From the NCBI GenBank assembly GCA_018667335.1, contig JABIVD010000027.1:62001-126000 (forward strand): a stretch of DNA of 64,000 bases, read 5' to 3'. This document shows positions 18,518 through 32,007 of this stretch, piece by piece. Numbering within the stretch: position 1 is the first letter of the stretch; each line of letters opens with the position of its first letter. Source of the DNA: Rhodospirillaceae bacterium (GTDB taxonomy: Bacteria; Pseudomonadota; Alphaproteobacteria; UBA6615). The notes below the pieces were generated by a model. That model saw only the letters and a program-made list of their open reading frames with translations, was not told where the DNA came from and ran no database searches. Made by a program: the position numbers and the translations under genes.

Positions 18518-19026
18518 GGCCTGATCAGCACACGGAACCGAGCGAGCCCCGGCTCGCGCGGATGCTCTCCACGTGGTTCGGCGCCGGCGACCTGCCCGGC
18601 GCGCCGGGCACCTGGGGCTCGATAGCAGCACTACCCTTTGCGATCATCGCGGTCATGATCGGCGGTCAGTTCCTGCTGATGGCCCTGATCCTGATCGGGT
18701 TCGTCGTCGGTGTTTGGGCCAGCGGCCGTCTCGCATCGTTCCATCGTCTTCAGGATCCACAACGCGTGGTCATCGACGAGGTGATCGGCATGTGGCTGGC
18801 GATCCTGCCGGTGGCATTCGACTGGCGCTTCTATGTGGTGGCATTCGTTCTGTTTCGCTTCGCCGACATCACCAAGCCCTGGCCGCTCAAGAACCTTGAG
18901 AAGCTTCACGGCGGGGTTGGCATCATGGCCGACGATATCGGCGCCGGCGTCTATGCCGGTGCACTGACATGGCTCATCGCGGTCTGGCTCGGGACCGCCA
19001 CCACCCTTCCCACCCTGTTTGGATAG
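18514..19026 (+). CDS. pgpA: Phosphatidylglycerophosphatase A
   Basis: 170 residues. It removes phosphate from phosphatidylglycerophosphate at the inner membrane to give phosphatidylglycerol. Family motifs: [16 protein letters not shown] at the N-terminus, [10 protein letters not shown] around 90, [11 protein letters not shown], and [17 protein letters not shown], which supply acidic metal ligands. Three to four hydrophobic helices are present. It is translationally coupled to ispDF through ATGA and followed closely by the cinA-type gene. Confidence 0.94.
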   Translation: MRPDQHTEPSEPRLARMLSTWFGAGDLPGAPGTWGSIAALPFAIIAVMIGGQFLLMALILIGFVVGVWASGRLASFHRLQDPQRVVIDEVIGMWLAILPVAFDWRFYVVAFVLFRFADITKPWPLKNLEKLHGGVGIMADDIGAGVYAGALTWLIAVWLGTATTLPTLFG

Positions 19027-19030
19027 ATCG

Positions 19031-19528
19031 ATGTTCGATGCCCAACTCCTCCATGACGCCGCCGAATTGCTGGAAATGTGCCGGCGGGCCAAACTCAAGG
19101 TCGCGACCGCGGAATCCTGCACCGGCGGCCTGATCGCGGGCTGCCTGACGGAAATCGCCGGGTCATCCGATGTGGTCGAGCGTGGCTTTGTGACCTATTC
19201 GAACGAGGCCAAGATGGAGATGCTGGGCGTGCCGAAGATGCTGATCACCCTGCATGGTGCGGTCAGTGAACAGGTCGCCCGCGCCATGGCCGAGGGGGCG
19301 CTAGCCAAATCCCTGGCGGACATCACGATTTCTGTCACCGGCGTCGCGGGCCCTGGAGGCGGTACGAAAGACAAACCCGTCGGTCTCGTGCATTTCGCCT
19401 GCGCGGGGCGAGGACGGCCGACGATCGCCCATCATGAAGTCTTCCCGGGCGACCGCGCGGACGTGCGGGATTCGACCGTTCAGACCGCCTTCACGATCCT
19501 ACGCCGCACCGTGCAGGGGAAAATCTGA
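19031..19528 (+). CDS. pncC: CinA C-terminal domain protein, nicotinamide-nucleotide amidase type (PncC)
   Basis: About 165 residues, only the C-terminal CinA domain. Motifs ATAESCTGGLIAGCLTEIAGSSDVV, split over the active-site serine and lysine region, and SVTGVAGPGGGTKDKPVG are hallmarks. The enzyme deamidates NMN to nicotinate mononucleotide in pyridine nucleotide recycling. The ATG at 19031 is chosen over a TTG at 19019 that overlaps the pgpA stop. It belongs to the ispDF-pgpA-pncC run. Confidence 0.92.
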   Translation: MFDAQLLHDAAELLEMCRRAKLKVATAESCTGGLIAGCLTEIAGSSDVVERGFVTYSNEAKMEMLGVPKMLITLHGAVSEQVARAMAEGALAKSLADITISVTGVAGPGGGTKDKPVGLVHFACAGRGRPTIAHHEVFPGDRADVRDSTVQTAFTILRRTVQGKI

Positions 19529-19553
19529 TCCGATCACTGCATCAGGAGAAGTC

Positions 19554-20000
19554 ATGTCGGACGACGACGTAAACAAATCAGCCTTCGACAGCCGGGATTT
19601 CTCGGCCATCTTCGATCACGCCTCGATCGGCGTCCGGGATATCAAGCGTGCCGTCGCGTTCTATCAGCCGACCCTCGCCACGCTCGGCCTCGAAATCGTC
19701 ATGGACAAGGGGTTTGCCGTCGCCTTCGGCAACGGCAGTGGCCGCCAATGGCTGTGGATCAGCGAGCCCATCGACAAGGACACGGACGTGGTCGCGAACA
19801 ATGGCGCGCATTTCGCGCTGATCGCGGAGTCCCGGTCGACGGTGCGGGCCTTCCACACGGCGGCCATGGCGAACGGCGGACGCGAGGACGGTGCGCCGGG
19901 GCTTCGGCCCGAGTACATCCCGACCTATTACGGCACGTTCGTCATGGATCCAGACGGCAACAAGATCGAGGCTGTCTGCCGACGGCCCGAAGACGATTAA
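19554..20000 (+). CDS. VOC (glyoxalase/bleomycin-resistance) superfamily protein
   Basis: About 148 residues. The frame extends upstream into pncC, but the ATG at 19554 has AGGAG about eight bases before it and yields a normal length. It is a single VOC domain starting at DHASIGVRDIKRAVAFYQPTL and ending with FVMDPDGNKIEAVCR. The histidine near the start and the glutamate near the end are likely metal ligands. The substrate is unknown; glyoxalase I proper is a different gene at about 50 kb. It is convergent with the COQ10-like gene. Confidence 0.85.
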   Translation: MSDDDVNKSAFDSRDFSAIFDHASIGVRDIKRAVAFYQPTLATLGLEIVMDKGFAVAFGNGSGRQWLWISEPIDKDTDVVANNGAHFALIAESRSTVRAFHTAAMANGGREDGAPGLRPEYIPTYYGTFVMDPDGNKIEAVCRRPEDD

Positions 20001-20021
20001 CCCGCGTCGGCCCGGGAACGA

Positions 20022-20501
20022 CTAAATCGGCCTGGAGACCACGGGCTCATAAAGCTCGGCGGCGCGCTTCTCGAATGCACCGACCATCCGACTGACCGCT
20101 TCGTGGAACAGCGTGCCGATTATCTTTTCGAGGATGCGGCTGCGGAATTCGAACTCCACATAGAAATCGATCTCACAGGCACCGTCCTCGCGCGGGACGA
20201 AGATCCAGTGGTTGCGCAGGAACTTGAGCGGCCCGTCCACATACTCGACATCGATCCGGGCATGCTCTGCGTCATGCCCTGGCGTCAGCGTGACTTTGGA
20301 CGTGAACCGTTCGCGGATCAGCTTGAACCCGATCACCAGGTCGGACCAGATGATCGAATGCTCGGTTGTGTCTTCCCGTTTCCGGTTTCGCGCGGCGATG
20401 CACCACGGCAAAAACTCGGGATAGTCCTCGATATCACCGACCAGCGTGTAGAGCTGGTCGGGGGTGTAGGGAAGAACTCGGTTTTCCTTGTGAGACGGCA
20501 C
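20022..20501 (-). CDS. COQ10/RatA-like START-domain lipid-binding protein
   Basis: About 159 residues from a GTG at 20501, which gives the family N-terminus PSHKENRVLPYTPDQLY; an upstream ATG at 20553 would overlap lipA. Motifs are VGDIEDYPEFLPWC, the hydrophobic-pocket strand WIFVPREDGACEIDFYVEFEF and an amphipathic C-terminal helix. Yeast COQ10 delivers ubiquinone; the E. coli relative RatA has been described as a ribosome-association toxin. The lipid-chaperone role is the safer inference. It lies 19 bases after lipA, an association common in Proteobacteria. Confidence 0.9.
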   Translation of the reverse strand: MPSHKENRVLPYTPDQLYTLVGDIEDYPEFLPWCIAARNRKREDTTEHSIIWSDLVIGFKLIRERFTSKVTLTPGHDAEHARIDVEYVDGPLKFLRNHWIFVPREDGACEIDFYVEFEFRSRILEKIIGTLFHEAVSRMVGAFEKRAAELYEPVVSRPI

Positions 20502-20520
20502 GCTGAAAAGGTCTTTTCTG

Positions 20521-21489
20521 TTAACCCGCAGCGGCCAGCTTGGCCTCGCGGGCATCGCGCAACTTCGCGAAATCGTCACCCGCATGATAGCTCGAACGTG
20601 TGAGCGGCGTGGCCGAGACCAGGAGGAAACCCTTGCCCCGCGCCATCTTGGCGTAACCCTCGAACTCGTCGGGCGTGACGAACTTGTCGATCCGGGCGTG
20701 CTTCGGTGTCGGCTGCAGATACTGGCCGATTGTCAGGAAGTCGACATTCGCCGCGCGCAGGTCATCCATCACCTGGCCCACCTCTTCGCGGGTCTCGCCA
20801 AGGCCGACCATCAACCCCGACTTGGTGAAGATGCTCGGCACCTTCTCCTTGATCCGGTGCAACAGGTCCAGGCTGATGAAATAACGCGATCCCGGGCGGA
20901 TCGTCGGATAGAGCCGCGGCACGGTTTCAAGATTGTGGTTGAACACGTCGGGCGGGTCCTGGGCCAGCACGTCGATGGCGCCCGGCTTGTCCTTGAAATC
21001 AGGCGTCAGGATTTCGATGGTGGTGCCTGGTGCCGATGCGCGCAGCGCCCGCACGACCTGGCCGAAATGATCCGCGCCGCCGTCTTCCAGGTCGTCACGA
21101 TCAACTGACGTCAGCACCACATGTTCAAGCGCCATGCCGCCGACGGCCACGGCGACATTCGCGGGCTCGTTCGCGTCGAGAGGCTTCGGAACGCCGGTCG
21201 CCACGTTGCAGAACGCGCAGGCGCGCGTGCAGGTGTCGCCCATGATCATGATGGTGGCGTGCTTCTTGGCCCAGCATTCGCCGATATTCGGGCAGGCCGC
21301 CTCCTCGCAGACCGTCGACAGGTTGAGATCGCGCATCATCTTGCGGGTCTCGTGATAGGCCTTGCTGGTCGGCGCCTTGACCCGGATCCATTCCGGCTTG
21401 CGCTGGATCGGATTGTCGGGCCGGTTGCGCTTCTCCGGATGCCGGAGTGCGGCGTCGGTGCGCTTGTCGCGAACGGGTGTGGTGGTCAT
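20521..21489 (-). CDS. lipA: Lipoyl synthase LipA
   Basis: 322 residues. Radical-SAM enzyme that inserts two sulfurs into octanoyl groups on lipoyl domains. The auxiliary cluster motif is [12 protein letters not shown] (C-x4-C-x5-C), and the radical-SAM motif is CTRACAFC. The C-terminal [10 protein letters not shown] carries the conserved serine ligand. It stands three bases after lpdA in the PDH region, so activation of the pyruvate dehydrogenase lipoyl domains and their synthesis are encoded together. The enzyme acts in the cytoplasm. Confidence 0.97.
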   Translation of the reverse strand: MTTTPVRDKRTDAALRHPEKRNRPDNPIQRKPEWIRVKAPTSKAYHETRKMMRDLNLSTVCEEAACPNIGECWAKKHATIMIMGDTCTRACAFCNVATGVPKPLDANEPANVAVAVGGMALEHVVLTSVDRDDLEDGGADHFGQVVRALRASAPGTTIEILTPDFKDKPGAIDVLAQDPPDVFNHNLETVPRLYPTIRPGSRYFISLDLLHRIKEKVPSIFTKSGLMVGLGETREEVGQVMDDLRAANVDFLTIGQYLQPTPKHARIDKFVTPDEFEGYAKMARGKGFLLVSATPLTRSSYHAGDDFAKLRDAREAKLAAAG

Positions 21490-21492
21490 GGG

Positions 21493-22905
21493 CTAAAAGT
21501 GGATAGTGCGCCCGTAAGCGTCAAGCACGGACTCGTGCATCATTTCGCTCAGGGTCGGATGCGGGAAGACGGATTCCATCAGTTCGTGCTCGGTCGTCTC
21601 GAGGGTCTTGGCGATGCCATAGCCCTGGATCAATTCCGTTACCTCGGCCCCGATCATGTGCGCGCCCAGCAACTCGCCGGTGTCTGCATCGAAGATCGTC
21701 TTGATCAGGCCCTCGGGTTCGCCCAGCGCGATCGCCTTCCCGTTCCCCTGGAACGGGAAGCGGCCGACCTTGAGCTTGTGACCGGCCGCCTTGGCCGCCG
21801 CCTCCGTCATCCCGATAGATGCGACCTGCGGACTGCAATAGGTGCAACCGGGAATGCGGCTGGTATCGAGGGGGTGGACGTCCTTCTGACCGGCGATGCG
21901 CTCCACCGCGATGATTCCCTCATGGGACGCCTTGTGGGCCAGCCACGGCGGGCCCGCGACGTCGCCGATTGCCCAAATCCCCGGCTCAGCGGTCTGGCCC
22001 CATTCGTCGATGACGATATGAGATTTCTCGACAACCACCTTGGTGTCTTCGATGCCGATATTCTCGACATTGCCGACGATCCCGACCGCCATGATGACGC
22101 GCTCGGCATCGATATTCTGGAACTTGCCGTCCTTCTCGATCGTCGCCGTCACCTTGTCGTGCTGCTTGTAGAGCGACTTCACGGTCGCCCCGGTGATCAA
22201 TTTCATGCCCTGCGCTTCAAACGCCTTGGCCGCGAGTCCGGAGATTTCCTCGTCTTCCACCGGCAACACGCGGTCGAGAACCTCAACCACGGTCACCTCT
22301 GCGCCCAGCGTGCGATAGAATGAGGCGAATTCGATGCCGATCGCACCGGAGCCGACGACCAGCAGAGATTTCGGGAATGTCTCCGGCACCATCGCCTCGC
22401 GATAGCTCCAGATCTGCTCACCATCCGCCTCCATGCCGGGGATGTTACGGGCCCGCGCACCGGTGGCCAGCAGAACGTTCTTGGCCGAGACGTCGGCGAC
22501 CTTCTTGCCATCCTTCTCGACCACGACCTTGTGGGCGCCGGGCTTACCGCCGGCGAGCTTTCCCCAGCCGTCGATCACCTCGACCTTGTTCTTCTTCAAC
22601 AGGAAGCCAACCCCCTGATTGAGTTGGTTTGCGACTCCGCGCGAACGTTCCACGACCTTCTTGAGATCGAACGACACGTTGTCGGCCTTCAGCCCATAGG
22701 CCTCGGCGTTCTTCATGTAGTGATAGATTTCCGCGGTACGCAGCAGGGCCTTGGTCGGGATACAGCCCCAGTTGAGGCAGATGCCACCGAGATGATTGGC
22801 CTCGATCACCGCCGCCTTCATGCCGAGCTGCGCGGCACGAATCGCCGCGACGTAGCCCCCGGGCCCGCCACCGACCACAACCAGATCGAATTTCTTGTCC
22901 GCCAT
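21493..22905 (-). CDS. lpdA: Dihydrolipoyl dehydrogenase (E3)
   Basis: 470 residues. FAD flavoprotein that reoxidises dihydrolipoamide and makes NADH. Motifs: the N-terminal FAD site VVVGGGPGGYVAAIRAAQLG, the redox disulfide in GGICLNWGCIPTK, the NAD-binding GSGAIGIEFASFY near 180, and the C-terminal catalytic His-Glu in HPTLSEMMHE. It is the E3 of the pyruvate dehydrogenase complex, as it follows pdhC on the same strand after about 56 bases. It may also serve other 2-oxoacid dehydrogenases. Confidence 0.97.
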   Translation of the reverse strand: MADKKFDLVVVGGGPGGYVAAIRAAQLGMKAAVIEANHLGGICLNWGCIPTKALLRTAEIYHYMKNAEAYGLKADNVSFDLKKVVERSRGVANQLNQGVGFLLKKNKVEVIDGWGKLAGGKPGAHKVVVEKDGKKVADVSAKNVLLATGARARNIPGMEADGEQIWSYREAMVPETFPKSLLVVGSGAIGIEFASFYRTLGAEVTVVEVLDRVLPVEDEEISGLAAKAFEAQGMKLITGATVKSLYKQHDKVTATIEKDGKFQNIDAERVIMAVGIVGNVENIGIEDTKVVVEKSHIVIDEWGQTAEPGIWAIGDVAGPPWLAHKASHEGIIAVERIAGQKDVHPLDTSRIPGCTYCSPQVASIGMTEAAAKAAGHKLKVGRFPFQGNGKAIALGEPEGLIKTIFDADTGELLGAHMIGAEVTELIQGYGIAKTLETTEHELMESVFPHPTLSEMMHESVLDAYGRTIHF

Positions 22906-22961
22906 TGGTTCAACCTCGAAGGTTTCGGCTCACGCGAATGCGCCGCCGAGAAGAAACTGGA

Positions 22962-24248
22962 CTACAGGAGGAGCCCGAGGGGCTCTTCGATGAGGCTCTT
23001 GAGCGCCGCCAGATACTCGGCCCCGATGGCGCCATCGAGGGCCCGATGATCGACCGACAGAGTCAGGGACATGACCGTCGCAACGGCCAGCTCACCGTCA
23101 TGCACCACCGGGCGCTGTTCGCCCGCTCCGACCGCCAGGATTGCGCCCTGGGGCTGATTGATGACGGCGTCGAACTGCTTCAACCCGTACATGCCCAAAT
23201 TGGAGATGGTGAACGTGCCGCCCTGGAACTCTTCCGGCGCCAGCCTGTTGTCGCGGGCACGCGCGGCAAGATCGGCCATCTCGGACGAGATCGCCTTCAG
23301 ACCCTTGCCCTCGGCGCCTCGAACGATCGGCGTGATCAAACCATCGTCAATCGCGACGGCAACCGAGATGTCGGCCCGCTTGTAGAGGCGCACACCCTCG
23401 CCGGACCAGCCGGCATTGGCGCGTGGCACCTCGATCAGGGCGGCTGCCACGGCTTTGATGATCATGTCGTTGACCGAAATCTTGAACTCGCCGTCCTTGG
23501 CACGGGCGTTCAGATTCTTGCGTGCCTCCAGCAGCCGGTCGATCTCGCAATCGACCGTCAGATAGAAATGCGGGACCTGCTGTTTGGATTCCGTCATCCG
23601 CTCGGCGATTACCTTGCGCATGTTGGACAGCGGCAGAACCTCGTAAGGCGCGTCGCCCTCGACCGAAACAATTGCCGCCGAGGCACCAGAGGGAGCGCCG
23701 GTCGCAGACGCGCCCGAGAAATTCTCAATGTCCACCTTCACGATGCGACCGTTCGGGCCGCTGCCGGTGACCTGGCTCAGGTCGACCCCCTGTTGGACCG
23801 CGAGCCTGCGGGCCAACGGACTGGCCATGATGCGGCCCCCCGATGCTGCGGGAGAAGCTGCGGGAGATGCCACCGGAGCAGGTGCCGCCGCCGGTGCAGG
23901 TGCCGCTGCGGCGACTGGTGCAGCAACAGCAGGTGCATCCGCCGCGGGTGCGGGTGCTACCGCACCGCCCCCTGCGTCGAACCCGTCCAGAGCTGACTCG
24001 TCCTCACCGTCCTCGAGCAGGATCGCGATGGGCGTGTTGACGGCGACTTCCTCTGCGCCTTCGGCGATCAGGATTTTCGCAAGCACACCCTCATCGACGG
24101 ATTCGACCTCCATGGTCGCCTTGTCGGTCTCGATTTCGGCGATGACGTCGCCCGGTGCTACGGCATCCCCCTCGGCCTTGAGCCAGCGCGCGAGGTTGCC
24201 TTCGGTCATGGTCGGCGACAACGCAGGCATGAGAATGGAAATTGGCAT
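22962..24248 (-). CDS. pdhC: Dihydrolipoamide acetyltransferase (E2 of pyruvate dehydrogenase)
   Basis: 428 residues. One lipoyl domain (1-82, lipoylated K43 in [10 protein letters not shown]) is followed by an Ala/Pro-rich flexible linker (about 90-138). Then come a peripheral-subunit binding domain ([19 protein letters not shown]) and the catalytic acetyltransferase core ending in DHRALDG (His near 401). It forms the core of the complex with E1 (pdhA and pdhB) and E3 (lpdA). The lipoyl domain is nearly the same as the one in the E1 beta subunit encoded upstream. A 180-base structured spacer separates it from pdhB, so it may have its own signal. Confidence 0.97.
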   Translation of the reverse strand: MPISILMPALSPTMTEGNLARWLKAEGDAVAPGDVIAEIETDKATMEVESVDEGVLAKILIAEGAEEVAVNTPIAILLEDGEDESALDGFDAGGGAVAPAPAADAPAVAAPVAAAAPAPAAAPAPVASPAASPAASGGRIMASPLARRLAVQQGVDLSQVTGSGPNGRIVKVDIENFSGASATGAPSGASAAIVSVEGDAPYEVLPLSNMRKVIAERMTESKQQVPHFYLTVDCEIDRLLEARKNLNARAKDGEFKISVNDMIIKAVAAALIEVPRANAGWSGEGVRLYKRADISVAVAIDDGLITPIVRGAEGKGLKAISSEMADLAARARDNRLAPEEFQGGTFTISNLGMYGLKQFDAVINQPQGAILAVGAGEQRPVVHDGELAVATVMSLTLSVDHRALDGAIGAEYLAALKSLIEEPLGLLL

Positions 24249-24428
24249 CAGTGCTTCCCCTAGATACGGTCCGAGTCAAAACGGTGTGTCCGGATCATAT
24301 CTCCGGTCCCGATTATGCGTGTTGCGAGTTGGGCGGTCATTGACGCCATTTGCGCAACGTTCTGCTTCAACCTTTCCGGTTCCTGACAGCTTATGCCAAG
24401 CCCCGGCTGATCTCCGACGCGCAACGCG
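24249..24428. other. Structured 180-base spacer between pdhB and pdhC
   Basis: No coding region is supported here. Three hairpins are visible: GACGCG-caa-CGCGTC at 24416-24430, overlapping the pdhB stop; CCGGA-7-TCCGG at 24290-24306; and a longer GTTGCG...CGCAAC pairing around 24330-24358 with an inner GGCG/CGCC stem. No U-run follows any of them. Confidence 0.4.
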
Positions 24429-25811
24429 TCAGTCCTTGTAACAAACACGTTTGGCCGCCGCGGCGATTTTTTCCACCTGCGGCAGAGCCAACTTCTCGAG
24501 ATTGGCCGCATACGGCATCGGCACATCCTCGCCAGTAACACGAACAACCGGCGCATCAAGATAATCGAACGCGTCTTCCATCATCCGCATGCCGATTTCC
24601 GCGCCGATGCCGGCGAACGGCCAACCTTCCTCGACGGAGACGATCCGGTTCGTGCGCTTTACGGATTCGATGACGGTCTCGGTGTCGAGCGGCCGGATGG
24701 AGCGCAAGTCGATGACCTCCGCTTCAATCCCCTCGGCAGCCAGCATTTCTGCCGCCTCAAGCGCCCGGCCGACCATCAGCGAAAAGGCGGTGATGGTCAC
24801 GTCCCCACCTGCGCGAACGATTTTCGCCCGACCGATGGGCACCGTGTAGTCATCGTCGTCCGGCACATCGAAGGTGGTGCCATAGAGCATTTCGTTTTCA
24901 AGGATGAGAACCGGGTTGGGATCGCGGATCGCCGACTTCAGCAGCCCCTTGGCATCCGCCGCCGTGTAGGGCGCCACAACCTTGAGGCCCGGGACGTGTC
25001 CGTACCAACTCGCATAACACTGTGAATGCTGTGCACCGACGCGCGATGCCGCGCCATTCGGGCCGCGGAACACGATGGGCACGTCCATCTGGCCACCGGA
25101 CATGTAGAGCGTCTTCGCCGCGGAATTGATGATCTGGTCCATCGCCTGCATGGCGAAATTGAAGGTCATGAATTCCACGATCGGCCGGAGGCCATGATAG
25201 GCAGCGCCGACACCCATGCCCGCGAAGCCCTGCTCCGTGATCGGCGTGTCGATCACCCGGCGCTCACCGAATTCCTCGAGCAGGCCCTGGCTGACCTTGT
25301 AGGCGCCCTGATACTGGGCGACTTCCTCGCCCATCAGGAACACCTTGTCGTCCCGGCGCATTTCCTCCGCCATGCCGTCGCGAAGCGCCTCGCGCACGGT
25401 CATCTCGACGGTCGCACCATCGTAATCGACTTCGGCCGGTGGCGTGGCTGCGACCGGGGCTGACGGCACGTCGTCAGCAGCAGGTGCGGATTGCGCTTGC
25501 GGTGGACTGTCGGCCACCGGCGCATTGTCCGTGGTGGCCGCGACGTCATCAATATCCGATGCGCTCTCGCCTTCTGACAGGATCACCGCGATCGGCGTGT
25601 TCACCGCCACGTCCTCGGCGCCCTCCGCAACCAGGATCTTGCCCAGCGTGCCCTCGTCGACGGCTTCGACCTCCATGGTCGCCTTGTCGGTTTCGATCTC
25701 GGCGATCACATCACCCGGTGAGATGCTGTCACCTTCGGATTTGAGCCAGCGTGCGAGGTTGCCCTCGGTCATGGTCGGCGAAAGCGCCGGCATTAGTACC
25801 TGGATCGGCAT
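24429..25811 (-). CDS. pdhB: Pyruvate dehydrogenase E1 component, beta subunit with N-terminal lipoyl domain
   Basis: 460 residues, longer than a plain E1 beta (about 325) because a full lipoyl domain (1-82, K43 in [10 protein letters not shown]) and an acidic/Ala-Pro linker precede the transketolase-like beta domain (from about 130). Beta-domain motifs are [36 protein letters not shown] and the C-terminal [14 protein letters not shown]. Together with pdhA it decarboxylates pyruvate using thiamine diphosphate. Lipoylated E1 beta is known from several Alphaproteobacteria. The lipoyl domain matches the E2 copy at about 82% of positions. Confidence 0.97.
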   Translation of the reverse strand: MPIQVLMPALSPTMTEGNLARWLKSEGDSISPGDVIAEIETDKATMEVEAVDEGTLGKILVAEGAEDVAVNTPIAVILSEGESASDIDDVAATTDNAPVADSPPQAQSAPAADDVPSAPVAATPPAEVDYDGATVEMTVREALRDGMAEEMRRDDKVFLMGEEVAQYQGAYKVSQGLLEEFGERRVIDTPITEQGFAGMGVGAAYHGLRPIVEFMTFNFAMQAMDQIINSAAKTLYMSGGQMDVPIVFRGPNGAASRVGAQHSQCYASWYGHVPGLKVVAPYTAADAKGLLKSAIRDPNPVLILENEMLYGTTFDVPDDDDYTVPIGRAKIVRAGGDVTITAFSLMVGRALEAAEMLAAEGIEAEVIDLRSIRPLDTETVIESVKRTNRIVSVEEGWPFAGIGAEIGMRMMEDAFDYLDAPVVRVTGEDVPMPYAANLEKLALPQVEKIAAAAKRVCYKD

Positions 25812-25841
25812 ATCAATTGTCCTCCCTGTCCCGCGCCGGGG

Positions 25842-26915
25842 TCAGGCTTCAATCAGAATGTCGGTGTAAAGCTCGGACGGATCGGGCTCGGGGCTTTCCT
25901 GGGCGAAGTCCGCCGCCGCATTGACCCGTTCACGCACGCTGCGATCGATCGCCTTGAGGGCATCTTCATCCGCAACCTTGTGCGCAATCAGAACGTCCTT
26001 GAGGGTCTCTATCGGATCCTTCTCGGTCCGCATCTTCTGGACCTCTTCCTTGGTCCGGTACTTGGCCGGGTCGGACATGGAGTGACCGCGATACCGGTAG
26101 GTCTGCATTTCCAGGATGAACGGCCCCTTCCCGGAACGCACATGCTCGACGGCTTTCTTGCCACCCTCAAACACCTTGACCACATCCATTCCGTCGACCT
26201 GGGCGCCGGGAATGCCGTAGGCGCAACCGCGGTTGTAGAGATCAGGCTGCGCCGAGGCGCGCTCGACCGAGGTTCCCATGCCGTAGCGGTTGTTCTCGAT
26301 GACGTAGATGATCGGCAAATCCCAGAGCGCGGCCATGTTGAAGGATTCGTAGACCTGCCCCTGATTGACGGCGCCGTCGCCGAAATAGTCCAGGCAGATG
26401 CCGTTATCGCCCTTATATTTATGGGAAAATGCGATGCCTGTTCCGAGCGGCACATTGGCGCCGACGATGCCGTGGCCACCGTAGAAATTCTTTTCCTTGG
26501 AGAACATGTGCATCGAGCCGCCCTTGCCGCGCGAGTAACCTCCCTCGCGGCCCGTGAGCTCGGCCATCACGCCGTTCGGATCCATTCCGCATGCGAGCAT
26601 GTGGCCGTGATCGCGATAGGTGGTGATGACGGAATCCTGTGTCTGAAGGGTCGCCTGCATGCCGACCACAACGGCCTCCTGACCGATATAAAGATGGCAG
26701 AAGCCGCCGATCAGACCCATGCCGTACATCTGGCCGGCCTTTTCCTCGAACCGGCGGATCAAAAGCATCTCGCCGTAGAGTTCGAGCAGTTTTTCAGAGC
26801 TGTACGACTTGTAGTCCGGTTTGTCGGACGCGGCGGATTTCTTTCGTGGGGAAGCCCCCTTCGATGCCGACCGATTGCCTGTCCGTGACGATTTCGTGGC
26901 TGGCTTTCGCGCCAT
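25842..26915 (-). CDS. pdhA: Pyruvate dehydrogenase E1 component, alpha subunit
   Basis: About 357 residues. Thiamine-diphosphate-dependent subunit: the cofactor motif runs from GDGAVNQGQVYE to ENNRYGMGTS. Active-site loop residues are in HMFSKEKNFYGGHGIVGA and the phosphoregulated-like loop YRYRGHSMSDPAKYR. The first 35 residues are a basic, Ser/Lys-rich extension. ATG at 26915 is preferred over GTG at 26918 because the GGGGGAG upstream is then better spaced. It is the first gene of the pdh cluster, with a leader that holds two hairpins. Confidence 0.96.
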   Translation of the reverse strand: MARKPATKSSRTGNRSASKGASPRKKSAASDKPDYKSYSSEKLLELYGEMLLIRRFEEKAGQMYGMGLIGGFCHLYIGQEAVVVGMQATLQTQDSVITTYRDHGHMLACGMDPNGVMAELTGREGGYSRGKGGSMHMFSKEKNFYGGHGIVGANVPLGTGIAFSHKYKGDNGICLDYFGDGAVNQGQVYESFNMAALWDLPIIYVIENNRYGMGTSVERASAQPDLYNRGCAYGIPGAQVDGMDVVKVFEGGKKAVEHVRSGKGPFILEMQTYRYRGHSMSDPAKYRTKEEVQKMRTEKDPIETLKDVLIAHKVADEDALKAIDRSVRERVNAAADFAQESPEPDPSELYTDILIEA

Positions 26916-26947
26916 CACACTCTCCCCCTACAACATTGATCGGCGTC

Positions 26948-26998
26948 TTTCGCCTTCTCGACAAGTAGGCGAAAAGGCCAATTCCGACAAGTGCGGAA
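26948..26998 (-). promoter_or_regulatory. Twin hairpins with a shared loop motif upstream of pdhA
   Basis: Hairpin A (26948-26974) has 8-bp arms TTTCGCCT/AGGCGAAA, and hairpin B (26982-26998) has 5-bp arms TTCCG/CGGAA. Each carries the same eight bases in or beside the loop (CGACAAGT on plus, ACTTGTCG on minus) at 26959 and 26985, a 26-base period. They lie 33-83 bases before the pdhA ATG, downstream of the probable ftsB terminator. They could be a repeated operator or a leader RNA structure. Confidence 0.5.
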
Positions 26999-27023
26999 AC
27001 GGCAAAAGACGTGTAATTTCAGG

Positions 27024-27060
27024 GAAAAAGACCTAATTTACCGACATTCAGTTAATTAGG
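27024..27060 (-). terminator. Candidate terminator after ftsB
   Basis: On the minus strand, arms CCTAATT and AATTAGG, 15 bases apart, are followed by TCTTTTT. The stem is AT-rich and short, so strength is doubtful. A second stem (CTGGCG/CGCCAG, 27066-27090) precedes it. It would separate ftsB-eno from the pdh genes. Confidence 0.5.
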
Positions 27061-27126
27061 CCTGACTGGCGCGAAACAATCGAACGCCAGAGGGCATCGA
27101 GTGTCGCGGATATTGCGCAGGAAAAA

Positions 27127-27435
27127 CTACTCGAGGATAACAATCTCGTTCGGATGCGCGAAATTGAGCATCACCCTGGCGCGCTCCTCAAGCATATCGG
27201 GATCGAGATTGTCGGGCCGCAACAATGCCACGCGGGCATCGAGCCGGGTCCGCTCGATCTCCAGTGCCGCATGCACCGTATGCGCCTGCTCGACCTTTGC
27301 GCGGAGCTGCAGCAACGACAACAAACCGTGGTCGCCCTGAACCGTATGGTAGGAGAAATAGGCGAGCAGCAGCGCGCCGATGATGGGCCAGAGGGCGCTG
27401 CGGGCGCGAGTTCGAATTTCGTCGAGTACTGCCAT
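27127..27435 (-). CDS. ftsB: Septum formation initiator FtsB/DivIC family
   Basis: 102 residues: a short cytoplasmic N-terminus, one membrane helix (LWPIIGALLLAYFSYHTV), then a coiled coil with heptad Leu/Ala (LLQLRAKVEQAHTVHAALEIERTRL) and a small conserved C-terminal part (DMLEERARVMLNFAHPNEI). It bridges FtsQ and FtsL in the divisome. The eno-ftsB adjacency is conserved in Proteobacteria. Eno lies 164 bases upstream, so a promoter of its own is possible; a TTGACG is seen in that gap without a clear partner. Confidence 0.93.
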   Translation of the reverse strand: MAVLDEIRTRARSALWPIIGALLLAYFSYHTVQGDHGLLSLLQLRAKVEQAHTVHAALEIERTRLDARVALLRPDNLDPDMLEERARVMLNFAHPNEIVILE

Positions 27436-27599
27436 ACACGCAACGAATCACAGGCCGAGTCGCACCGTCAACTTCGAATTGTTCTTAATATTCAATTCTT
27501 TGCGCAGAATGAGGCTTCTGTTGCAAAAGTGACTCAGAGTTCTCGTTTTGGACTCATCGGTCGCACCGGATCATGCCGGTCGCCGCAAACCCGGACGGT

Positions 27600-29751
<2,152 letters not shown>

Positions 29752-29754
29752 CGC

Positions 29755-31428
<1,674 letters not shown>

Positions 31429-31473
31429 TCATCCACAATCGACAAGCTGTTGAGATACCGGCATTTGGCAGAG

Positions 31474-31500
31474 AAAAAGGCGGCCTGAAAGCCGCCTTTT
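31474..31500 (-). terminator. Rho-independent terminator after secG
   Basis: Perfect 10-bp arms AAAAGGCGGC and GCCGCCTTTT with a six-base loop, followed on the minus strand by a T-run. It ends the tpiA-secG unit 27 bases after the secG stop. The A/T ends make it symmetric, but no plus-strand gene needs it. Confidence 0.85.
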
Positions 31501-31526
31501 GAAATCGACTCGGGACGCCGCGCCAT

Positions 31527-31895
<369 letters not shown>

Positions 31896-32007
31896 AGTCT
31901 CGGCCGATTCTCGTATGCGCGGTGCCGACCTTTCGCCGCACCGCAACTGCTTGGCGGGTATTTAGTCGGTTGTGCGCCGCAATTCCAGTCCCAATGCTGT
32001 CAATTGC

